Below, piece by piece: positions 32,333-39,857 of a stretch of DNA of 64,000 nt; position 1 is the stretch's first letter, and each line of letters starts with the position of its first letter. This stretch comes from Bin87 sp965115825. Lineage in GTDB: Bacteria; Chloroflexota; Dehalococcoidia; Lucifugimonadales; UBA3495. Under the pieces are notes generated by a model that was not told the origin of the DNA, ran no database searches, and saw only the letters and a list, made by a program, of their open reading frames with translations. The position numbers were made by a program, and so were the translations under genes. The stretch covers positions 2,790,001 to 2,854,000 of the forward strand of contig OZ220464.1 of NCBI GenBank assembly GCA_965115825.1. Direction: 5' to 3'.

Positions 32333-33280
32333 GTGGCAACTCCCATTGGATCATTCCAGGACATACTGGATGCGCTGGAACAAAACCCCGAATATCAGGA
32401 AGCAATGCGCCGGCACATCCTGGACGAGGAAATCCGGCGTTTGCCTGCCGAGTTCCGCAAGCTGCGAGAAACCGTGGACAGCCTGGCGCAAGCCGTTCGC
32501 GACTACATGGAGACTACCAACGAGCGACTGGGCCGTGTGGAATCAGATGTAGCGGAACTGAAAGAGGGGCAGGCCAGGCTGGAATCGGATGTAGCGGAGC
32601 TGAAAGAGGGGCAGGCCGAACTGAGAGAGGGGCAGACCAGGCTGGAATCGGATGTAGCGGAGCTGAAAGAGGGACAAGCGGAACTGAGAGAGAGGCAGAC
32701 CAGGCTGGAATCGGATGTAGCGGAGCTGAAAGAGGGACAAACGGAACTGAGAGAGGGGCAGGCCAGGCTGGAATCGGATGTAGCGGAGCTGAAAGAGGGG
32801 CAGACCGAACTGAAAGCCGGACATACCCGATTGGAAGGACGCATCGGCGACGTGGCCGGCACTAACTATGAACGTCGTATTGCCAAGCATTGCCGCAGCA
32901 TTGTGAGCCGACGCTTGGGAATCAAACGCGCCAAAGTGCTGCATAGTATCAGCGTCCCCGATAACGAGGCCTTTGACGACTTGGTGTATGCTGCCAGCGA
33001 GGCTGGTTCCATCACTGACGAACAGGCTTACGATTTGGACTTGTCGGACATCATCGTTGCCGGCGCCGGCGCGCCGCGCCAGGCAAATTATGCGGTCATT
33101 GAGGTGTCGGAGACTATTGACGACGATGATGTTGACCGCGCCCATGAGCGCGCCGCCATATTGGCCAGAGCCATTAGCGAGCCCGTTGTCGCGGCTGTCA
33201 TCGGCAGGAGCGTATCCGAAACGAACCGCCAGCGGGCTGCCCGAAACGATGTGACCGTCATTGTCATGGCAGAAAATTAA
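32333..33280 (+). CDS. Coiled-coil protein with PD-(D/E)xK-like C-terminal domain, member 2
   Basis: This 315-residue protein starts with GTG after a GAGG site. Residues 1-60 are helical. About 60-165 is a coiled coil of nearly identical 14-residue units (RLESDVAELKEGQAEL) whose DNA is a tandem repeat. The rest is a globular domain with DLSDIIVAGAGAPRQANYAV followed by IEVSETID and a helix RAHERAAILARAISEPVV. The D...ExS pattern and the following helix correspond to those of the gene at 27532, suggesting a shared restriction-like fold in which the catalytic Lys is replaced. The function is unknown; DUF3782/COG5493-type proteins are the nearest description I can give. Confidence 0.7.
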   Translation: MATPIGSFQDILDALEQNPEYQEAMRRHILDEEIRRLPAEFRKLRETVDSLAQAVRDYMETTNERLGRVESDVAELKEGQARLESDVAELKEGQAELREGQTRLESDVAELKEGQAELRERQTRLESDVAELKEGQTELREGQARLESDVAELKEGQTELKAGHTRLEGRIGDVAGTNYERRIAKHCRSIVSRRLGIKRAKVLHSISVPDNEAFDDLVYAASEAGSITDEQAYDLDLSDIIVAGAGAPRQANYAVIEVSETIDDDDVDRAHERAAILARAISEPVVAAVIGRSVSETNRQRAARNDVTVIVMAEN

Positions 33281-33512
33281 CCCATTCGCTGGCGGATTCT
33301 GCTAATGGGCGGCGCGCGGATCCGCACCGCCATCGGGTTTGTTATCGTTGAGATCCTGCGCCCCCTAACCGCTGTGTGCAGGATATAGAGCGCTTTCAGC
33401 GTCGGGCCATGGAGTTGCGTCGTCGCCCGTAGGCGTGGATGCTATCTGAGCCCGACGCCGTGTTATGATGGCCTGATGCTACGCCGTCGAATTCTGCCGC
33501 GCCGCGAGGTTC

Positions 33513-34223
33513 ATGATGACCACTACTGCCAAAACCGGCCAACGCCTCACGCCGGGCGGGGCCCGCATCCGCCTGACTGAGCTGCCCGACCCGCCGCAGA
33601 TCCCTGATATGGCCACGCAAATTCCCGACATAGCCCGAGCCCATAACACTTTGGAGGCCTACTACGTCGCACGGCCCGACGTCGTGGTGATGGGCAACGG
33701 CTATCTGTGCCAGGATGCCAGCGATGTCCGTCGCGCTCCATACCCTGACCTGATAGTCTCCCTTGATATAACCATACCGCCGGCGGATATTGTAGCGTCC
33801 AACGGCTACACCATCAGCGAAGTTGGCAAGCCGCCCGACTTTGTGCTGGAAGTGGCTTCCCAATCCACGGGCCGACGGGATTACACTGAGAAACGGGAAA
33901 TCTACGCTCGTTACGGGGTGGTCGAATACTGGCGGTTTGACCGCACCGGAGGGCAGTTTCACGACGCGGCCCTGGCCGGCGACCGGCTGCTGCCCAACGG
34001 CGCATACGAGCCAATGCCTACGAACCGAATGGATGACGGCGTAGTGCGTGGTTACAGCGTGGCGCTGGGCCTGGAATTGCGCTGGGTTGAGGGTGCGCTG
34101 CGGTTCTGGGAGCCGGCGACGGGGGAATACCTGCCGGATTTGGCGGAAGCCACGGCTCAGCGGGATGCAGCATTGGAACGTGTGCGGCGGTTGGAAGCGG
34201 AATTGCGCCGCTCGCGGGACTGA
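33513..34223 (+). CDS. Uma2-family (DUF820) putative endonuclease
   Basis: The 236-residue protein has the Uma2 core: RRAPYPDLIVSLDI (the conserved pPDl.v) and PDFVLEVASQSTGRRDYTEK, in which D, E and the later K form the restriction-like metal site, followed by YARYGVVEYWRFD. The C-terminal tail is a short coiled coil (ATAQRDAALERVRRLEAELR), common in this family. Uma2 genes multiply in Cyanobacteria and Chloroflexota, often near mobile DNA; their cellular role is unresolved. TATGAT lies about 45 bases before the start. Confidence 0.9.
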   Translation: MMTTTAKTGQRLTPGGARIRLTELPDPPQIPDMATQIPDIARAHNTLEAYYVARPDVVVMGNGYLCQDASDVRRAPYPDLIVSLDITIPPADIVASNGYTISEVGKPPDFVLEVASQSTGRRDYTEKREIYARYGVVEYWRFDRTGGQFHDAALAGDRLLPNGAYEPMPTNRMDDGVVRGYSVALGLELRWVEGALRFWEPATGEYLPDLAEATAQRDAALERVRRLEAELRRSRD

Positions 34224-34309
34224 CTTGCCGCCAGCGTCAGGTGGTATTATGACGGCGCGGGGCGATGCTGGGCCTCGCCGCCGACGCTTTGCACAAAGGA
34301 GCGACTATC

Positions 34310-35650
34310 ATGGCAGAAACCATCCAGGAACAGTACATCCGAATGAATCCCCGTTCGCGGGAGCTGCAACCCCGGTATCAGAACAGCTTTCCCTCGGGCA
34401 GCCCGGGACACGACGGCTATACTTCCGACCCTTTCCCGGTCGTTGTTGCCCGGGGCAGTGGACCGCGCAAGTGGGACATCGACGGCAATGAGTATGTTGA
34501 CTACGGTATGGGATCGGCTTCGCTGCTGCTGGGGCACGCCCATCCGGAGGTTACCGCAGCGCTGTCCGGCGCTCTGGCCGACGGTTCCCACTTCGGCGCG
34601 CCTACCGAGTCGATGTTGGAATGGGGGGAGCGGGTCTGCGCCCTGATGCCCTGCGCCGACAAGGTGCGGTTCGTTGGCTCGGGCGCCGAGGCCACCATGC
34701 TGGCTATGCGCGTCGCTCGCGCTTACACCGGCAAGGAGAAAATCATCCGCTGGGAGTCACACTATCACGGTTGGCACGACTACGTAATGCCCGGCAACCT
34801 GCCGCCCTTTGACGTGCCGGCATCCATCGGCATTCCCCAGGGCGCTATTGACTCCATCATCGTGCTGCCCACGGACCTGGCGGCGCTGGAAAATGCGCTG
34901 AACAGCGACGACAACATTGCCGGCGTCATTACTGAGGCATCGGGCGCGTCTTACGGCACGGTTCCCCTGCCCGAGGGGTTCCTGGACGGAGTGCGTCGCC
35001 TGACGCGGGAGCATGGCGCGGTGATGATTCTGGACGAGGTTATCACCGGATTCCGCTGGGCGCCCGGCGGCGCGCAGCAGCGGCTGGGCGTTGACCCCGA
35101 CTTGTGCACCATGGCCAAAATACTCACCGGCGGGCTGCCCGGCGGCGGCGTGGGCGGTCGGGACGAAATCATGGCGGTGATGCACCAGACGGGCGACAGC
35201 CGCCACGACCGCTACGAGCGCGTGCTGCACGGCGGGACGTTCAACGCCAACCCCTACGCCGCCGCCGCCGGAAATGCCGCCCTGCGCCTGGTCGCCGCCG
35301 GCGAGTACAACGAGCAGGCCGACCGGATGGCCCAACGGCTGCGGGTGGGACTGCGCGAGGTGGTGGAACGGAGGGAGGTCAACGCTACCGTGTACGGCGA
35401 GGCGTCAACCTTCCACCTGTTCTTTGGAGAGCGCAGCATTGACGGCCTGGACGCGGCGCGGTTGAAAGACCAGACTATGGCCATCCAGCGGAGCCTGCGG
35501 CAGGCGCTGCAAGTGCGCGGCGTTGACCTGATGTCCCGCACCAGCGGCGTCCTCTCCGGCGCCCACACCGAGGCGGACATTGACTTGACCATTGAAGCCT
35601 TTGACGGCGCGCTGGCAGCGATGGTAGAGGAGGGGCTGGTGCAGCATTAG
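34310..35650 (+). CDS. Class III aminotransferase, glutamate-1-semialdehyde aminomutase-like
   Basis: The 446-residue PLP enzyme has the fold-type I plan: WDIDGNEYVDYGMGSASLLL, RFVGSGAEATMLAMRVARAY, the ESHYHGWHD aromatic loop, MILDEVITGFR with the cofactor aspartate, and the lysine in MAKILTGGLPGGG. The sequence is of the HemL group, but many such proteins in Chloroflexota are amino-acid or amine transaminases, and no other haem gene is nearby. I therefore keep the general name. AAGGAG precedes the ATG at 34310. A strong terminator follows the stop. Confidence 0.9.
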   Translation: MAETIQEQYIRMNPRSRELQPRYQNSFPSGSPGHDGYTSDPFPVVVARGSGPRKWDIDGNEYVDYGMGSASLLLGHAHPEVTAALSGALADGSHFGAPTESMLEWGERVCALMPCADKVRFVGSGAEATMLAMRVARAYTGKEKIIRWESHYHGWHDYVMPGNLPPFDVPASIGIPQGAIDSIIVLPTDLAALENALNSDDNIAGVITEASGASYGTVPLPEGFLDGVRRLTREHGAVMILDEVITGFRWAPGGAQQRLGVDPDLCTMAKILTGGLPGGGVGGRDEIMAVMHQTGDSRHDRYERVLHGGTFNANPYAAAAGNAALRLVAAGEYNEQADRMAQRLRVGLREVVERREVNATVYGEASTFHLFFGERSIDGLDAARLKDQTMAIQRSLRQALQVRGVDLMSRTSGVLSGAHTEADIDLTIEAFDGALAAMVEEGLVQH

Positions 35651-35689
35651 GCGCCGGCGCGCTCACCGCTCATCACACATATGAAGCGA

Positions 35690-35722
35690 AGCCTCCCGCC
35701 ATTATTGGCGGGAGGCTTTTGC
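35690..35722 (+). terminator. Rho-independent terminator
   Basis: A perfect 11-bp stem AGCCTCCCGCC / GGCGGGAGGCT with loop ATTATT is followed by TTTGCGTTT, 39 bases after the aminotransferase stop. It may also end the convergent DUF3800 gene. Confidence 0.85.
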
Positions 35723-35747
35723 GTTTGTATCCATACTAGCTGGATTG

Positions 35748-36483
35748 TTAGAAACGAAAGGCGCAGCCGGGGCAATCGCAGGAGGAGCCGGGATTTCGAA
35801 AGTGGTGGAGGCCGTGTATTGTACCGCCTTCGCTGTCAAAATAATCAGAGATTGCGTCAAAAAACTCACTGTCCCCCTGCTCGTATTTCCGCCACATCGC
35901 ATAGGCTACCAAGTCAGCATATTGTATGCAACGAGTTGCCTTTGCATCGACGAAAAGCGGGACATCTGCCAAATTGCGAGTGACGCCCCACGTATGCCCT
36001 AGTGTTCTGAACTCATTGGCCAAGGATTGAAGCCGGGTTTCCTGGGAAGATTTGTCTAGGATAATCAACCCACGCTGGCTATTACCGGCATGGTGCAAGC
36101 GACGGAGAAATCTGTCAAACCGGTCGCAAATCTGCGCGAAGGCGTATTCCACAGGATCGTTAGGCGAAAGTGCTTGTTTATCAACCGATACGCCAAATAA
36201 TTCCCATTCACCGCGTAGCGTCTGCGCAGTCTGCAAAGCGTCAATTATGACCGAGCGGCGTTCTACCCGCCCCAATTTTCGCCACCAGCCGTTGCCTTTT
36301 CGGAGCGGATTTCGGTGAAACTCAAGCCGTTCAGGGACGGGAGCGCCAAGGTCTCTGCAAGCCTATCCAACGCAGTTTGAAGCCAGTGGGCTTGACGTTC
36401 GAACACAGCGATACCGGCAAGGACGAAGCGCTTATCCTGCGGGTTGCAACGGAGCCTGCGTCGTCAAGATAGAGCAGGTGCAT
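35748..36483 (-). pseudogene. DUF3800-family gene with two frameshifts
   Basis: From ATG at 36483 the frame reads MHLLYLDDAGSV, the usual N-terminus of DUF3800 proteins with its acidic pair. After one shift it continues NPQDKRFVLAGIAVFERQAH, then to LSFTEIRSEK, and a second shift near 36280 leads to RVERRSVIIDALQTAQTL. The long C-terminal part carries GLIILDKSS and DVPLFVDAKATRCIQYADLV followed by AYAMWR, the second acidic cluster of the family. DUF3800 has an RNase H-like fold and often sits in defence or mobile regions. Two lesions make this a probable pseudogene, although sequencing errors would look the same. Confidence 0.75.
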
Positions 36484-36619
36484 AATAAAGACAGCCGGGC
36501 AAGAACCACGTCTTGACGGACCGGATTACAAGCCGGGCCTCCCAACCGTAGATATACGGTAGCAGAGCATTCGCGGGTTGTCAAAACTGGTCGGGCAATT
36601 TGGACAATCGTCGCGTTTG

Positions 36620-38359
36620 CTACCACGCCGCTGCGTAGCCGTCGTACCGCGGGTCGGCGGCGCCGTGGAGCGCGCCGGTGTCGGGGTCGATGTAGATGGC
36701 CATTTCCCGACCCGTTACGCCGTCCCAGGCGTCCAGCTGATGGACGGGGTGGCCCATGGCGCGCAGCTGTCGCATTACGGCGTCGCTGAAGCGGCTTTCC
36801 ATCAGCAGCCGGTCTTCGGCGGTGTGAGGCACGGTTGACTCGGTGCCGTCGCCTATGTGTTTCCATCGGGGAGCTTCCACGGCCTCCTGCACAGTCATGC
36901 CGTAGTCAATCAGGTTGGCGATGACCTGCATATTGCTCTGCACCTGGCAGTCTGCGCCGGGCGTGCCCAGTACGTAGGCGAGCCGGCGCGCGCCGGTTCC
37001 ATTGCCGCCGCCGGCGGTTTGGCCGCGCCGGAATACCATTACCGGGTTCATAGTGTGACGCACGCGCTTGCCGGGCTGCAGGCAATCCACGTGGTTGGGG
37101 TCAAGATGCCAGTAGGTCATGCGGTTGTTGAGCAGGATGCCGGTGTCGCCGGCCACCAGAGACGATCCCCATCCGCTCTGGATGCTTTGCAGCTGGCACA
37201 CGGCGTTGCCCTCCCGGTCGGCGACGACGAAGCAGGTAGTGTCTTCCTGCTCGCTGCGGGGGCCGCGCCGTCCCACGCCGGCGGGAGCAGCCGGTCGACG
37301 TTCCGACTGGTAGCGCCAGGGGTCGCCGGCGGCTACCTCCCGGGCGGCCCGCTGGAGGTCGATGCCGGCGGCGCGCGCGCTGGCGTACTCGGCGGACAGC
37401 ATACCGGCCAGGGGGACGTCAATGTAGTCGGGGTCGGCAACGTAAGCCTCCCGGTCGGCAAAGGCCATCTTTTTGGCTTCCACCATCAGGTGGATGGACT
37501 CGGCGGAACCGAAGCCCAGGCCGGCCATGTCGTACTGACGGATGACGTTCAGCTCCTGCAACAGGATATGCCCGCTGGAATTGGGCGGGGCCTCGTACAC
37601 GGTATAGTCGCCGTAATCGGTTGAGATGGGTTCCTGCCAGCGGGCGGAGCAGTCGTTGAGGTCGTCCATGGTGAGCAGGCCGCCCTGCTCCTGGCTGAAC
37701 CGGACGATAGCCTCGCCGATGCTGCCTCGGTAGAAGGCGTCGCGGCCCTGCTGCGCGATGGTGGACAGGGTGCGCGCCAGGTTCGGCTGGCGCAGGATGT
37801 CGCCGGGGCGCCTGGGTTCGCCGGTGTCGCTGCGGGTGAATATGGCGCGGCTGGTGGGAAACTGGCAGAGCATGGAATCGCCGGCGATGGCGGCGGACAG
37901 GTAGTGAGTTACGGGGAAGCCGTCTTCGGCCAGGGCAATGGCCGGAGCCAGCGCGTCGCTCAGCGGGAGGGCGCCGTAGGCCTCGTGGGTATCGAGCCAG
38001 GCGTTGAGCAGGCCGGGGACGGAAACGCTGAGGATGCCCTTCATGGGGATGCCGTCGCGGTAGCGTTCCAAGGTGGCGGCGTAGGGCGCGGCGCCGGTGC
38101 CGTTGCAGACGCGCAGCCTGTCGTCGGAGGCCCGGTAGGCCATGATGAAGCCGTCGCCGCCGATGCCGGACATGAGCGGTTCCACCACGCCCAGAGCGGC
38201 GGCGGTGGCGATGGCGGCGTCAAAGGCGTTGCCGCCCCGTTGCAGGATGCTCACGCCGGCCTGAGCCGCCAGCGGGTGGCCGGCGCATACCATTCCGTTG
38301 CGGCCCATCACCACCGGGCGATGGGCGGCGTAGCGGATGCCGTGAGGGGTGTTGGACAT
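36620..38359 (-). CDS. ggt: Gamma-glutamyltransferase family protein
   Basis: The 579-residue Ntn-hydrolase proenzyme contains MVCAGHPLAAQAGVSILQRG and GGNAFDAAIATAAALGVVEP at the start. The autocleavage site is EDTTCFVVADREGN, where the second Thr becomes the nucleophile of the small subunit (about 380 onward), followed later by NNRMTYWHLDPNH and GTPGADCQVQ. GGT cleaves gamma-glutamyl bonds of glutathione and related compounds. No signal peptide is visible, unlike the secreted E. coli enzyme, so a cytoplasmic acylase of the GGT-like group is possible. It is followed on the minus strand by a pseudogene and preceded 24 bases away by the pentapeptide gene. Confidence 0.9.
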   Translation of the reverse strand: MSNTPHGIRYAAHRPVVMGRNGMVCAGHPLAAQAGVSILQRGGNAFDAAIATAAALGVVEPLMSGIGGDGFIMAYRASDDRLRVCNGTGAAPYAATLERYRDGIPMKGILSVSVPGLLNAWLDTHEAYGALPLSDALAPAIALAEDGFPVTHYLSAAIAGDSMLCQFPTSRAIFTRSDTGEPRRPGDILRQPNLARTLSTIAQQGRDAFYRGSIGEAIVRFSQEQGGLLTMDDLNDCSARWQEPISTDYGDYTVYEAPPNSSGHILLQELNVIRQYDMAGLGFGSAESIHLMVEAKKMAFADREAYVADPDYIDVPLAGMLSAEYASARAAGIDLQRAAREVAAGDPWRYQSERRPAAPAGVGRRGPRSEQEDTTCFVVADREGNAVCQLQSIQSGWGSSLVAGDTGILLNNRMTYWHLDPNHVDCLQPGKRVRHTMNPVMVFRRGQTAGGGNGTGARRLAYVLGTPGADCQVQSNMQVIANLIDYGMTVQEAVEAPRWKHIGDGTESTVPHTAEDRLLMESRFSDAVMRQLRAMGHPVHQLDAWDGVTGREMAIYIDPDTGALHGAADPRYDGYAAAW

Positions 38360-38383
38360 GGCGATGGCTCCTCAAATAAGAGA

Positions 38384-39205
38384 CTATCCTGCGGAGGTTG
38401 CGGCGAGGGCGAGGCGGGATGAAGCCAGCACTTCCTGCGCGATGCCGCTGCGTTTCAGGAATTCTTCCTGCTCCAGCGTGAACTGCCCGCCGGAGCTGCG
38501 CAGGGTGCTGGTGAGGGTATCGGTGGCGATGCTGAGAACGGAAGGCGGATCGAAGTTCACGGATTCCAGGTTGAGCGCGCCGGACAGGTCGATGGCGGCC
38601 AGGATGGTGTCGTACATAAAAGCGTTGCTGAAGTCGGTGTTCTCCAACAGCGCTTCGTTGAAGTTGGCGTGGGCCAGGTTCACCCCTGCCAGGCTGGCGT
38701 CGGCGAGGCCGGTTTTGTAGAAGGTTGCGTTGGAAAGGTTGGCGGACTGGAAGTCGGTCCATTCCAGGCTGGCCTCGGAGAAATCGGCATAGTAGCAGTA
38801 GGTTTCCCTAAGGTTGGCCCAGCCCAGGTTGGCGCTGCGGAGGCTGGCCTGGCTCAGGTCGACGCGCTTGAGGTCGGCGGCCTGCAACTGGGCCCGAGTC
38901 AGGTTGGCGCCGGTGAGTAGCGCGCCTTGCAGGTTGGCGCCGCGCAGGTCGGCGTCCTGAAAGACTGCCCCGACAAAGTTGCAGAAGTGCAGGTCGGCGC
39001 CGCGCAGGTCGGCGCGGCTGAAGTCGGCGCCGTTGAAATCCAGCTCGGCCAGGTTGCTCCAGGTCAGATCTTTGCCCGGCAGCTGGGAATTCGCCAATGA
39101 TATTCCGGTGACGTCCTGCGTTGCCCGCCACTCGTTCCAGGCGACGACATCGGTGTTGAGCAGTTTCAAGCAATGTTTGGCAGCGTTTCTACGCCAGATC
39201 CGCAT
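38384..39205 (-). CDS. Pentapeptide-repeat protein
   Basis: The 273-residue protein carries about 25 consecutive A(D/N)LXX-type pentapeptides between residues 45 and 215 (for example ADLRGADL, ANLQGALL, ANLSNATF), which should fold as a right-handed quadrilateral beta helix. The N-terminus (RIWRRNAAKHCLKLL) and a C-terminal helical region of about 50 residues are non-repetitive. No membrane helix or signal peptide is visible. Roles of such proteins vary from DNA mimicry to scaffolding; none can be chosen here. It lies 24 bases upstream of ggt, same strand, so cotranscription is likely. Confidence 0.9.
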   Translation of the reverse strand: MRIWRRNAAKHCLKLLNTDVVAWNEWRATQDVTGISLANSQLPGKDLTWSNLAELDFNGADFSRADLRGADLHFCNFVGAVFQDADLRGANLQGALLTGANLTRAQLQAADLKRVDLSQASLRSANLGWANLRETYCYYADFSEASLEWTDFQSANLSNATFYKTGLADASLAGVNLAHANFNEALLENTDFSNAFMYDTILAAIDLSGALNLESVNFDPPSVLSIATDTLTSTLRSSGGQFTLEQEEFLKRSGIAQEVLASSRLALAATSAG

Positions 39206-39240
39206 AAGCGTACTTCCTGGTTAGGCTCTCTGACCAAAAC

Positions 39241-39272
39241 GGCAGGGGCGAATGGCTATATTCGCCCCTGCC
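39241..39272. repeat. Palindromic repeat C, copy 2
   Basis: A 13-bp perfect inverted repeat GGCAGGGGCGAAT / ATTCGCCCCTGCC with a six-base loop lies just past the stop of the HesB-like gene. It is the same element as at 12631. Confidence 0.75.
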
Positions 39273-39325
39273 TTACTGATGCAGCAAGTTGCGCGGGGAA
39301 CGAGGAGCGGCTTCTACTGCCAGCC

Positions 39326-39670
39326 TCAGCCACCGCCGCAACCGCAATTACCACACCCTCCGCCGCCGCAGCCACCGCCGCCGCCGGAGTACATGGGGTT
39401 GTTGATGACGAAACCGACGCGACCGCCGAACTCTTCCACGTAGTCAATGGTGGCCTCTTCCAAGAAGGGCGCGCTGTCGGAATCGAGCAGAAACTCGACC
39501 CCGCTCATGCGCAGGACGGTATCGTCGGGCTGGTGTTCCTTTTCCATGGTCAGCATATACTGCAAGCCGGGCCCGGCCGGCATTGCGACGACGCGCAGGG
39601 CCGAATCGGCTTCGTTCTCGTCGTCCATAACTTCCTTAAGTTTCTCGATGGCCAGGGGGGTGATGTTCAT
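39326..39670 (-). CDS. HesB/IscA-like protein with Gly/Cys-rich tail
   Basis: The protein of 114 residues has the A-type carrier fold: MNITPLAIEKLKEVM, a strand VVAMPAGPGLQYMLTME, FLLDSDSAPFLEEATIDYVE, and FVINNP. In true IscA/ErpA the first strand contains a Cys (GCSG); here it is AGPG, so one cluster ligand is missing. The C-terminal CGC motif is replaced by a tail of glycine with five cysteines (GCGGGGCGNCGCGGG). It may bind metal or a cluster in a different way. The ATG at 39670 fits the family start. No isc or suf genes are adjacent. Confidence 0.8.
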   Translation of the reverse strand: MNITPLAIEKLKEVMDDENEADSALRVVAMPAGPGLQYMLTMEKEHQPDDTVLRMSGVEFLLDSDSAPFLEEATIDYVEEFGGRVGFVINNPMYSGGGGGCGGGGCGNCGCGGG

Positions 39671-39857
39671 CGTAGTCGCTCCTGATGCAGTGCGCACCGG
39701 GACAACGCCCCCGGCGGCATGATGCGATTGGCTTGTCGGCAAAGCCTACCACGCAACGGGTAGTCGCGTCAATCGGCGCGTTGCTCCGCAGGGGTTCCTG
39801 GCGGAGCTGCGGAGCTGGCCCCTTGCTGCGGGCTGCCTTTGAGTTGACCGGCCGCGG

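Noticed and set aside
36432..36866. Arg/Pro-rich minus frame over the end of the gamma-glutamyltransferase gene
   Set aside because: Overlaps two better supported genes and has no recognisable feature.
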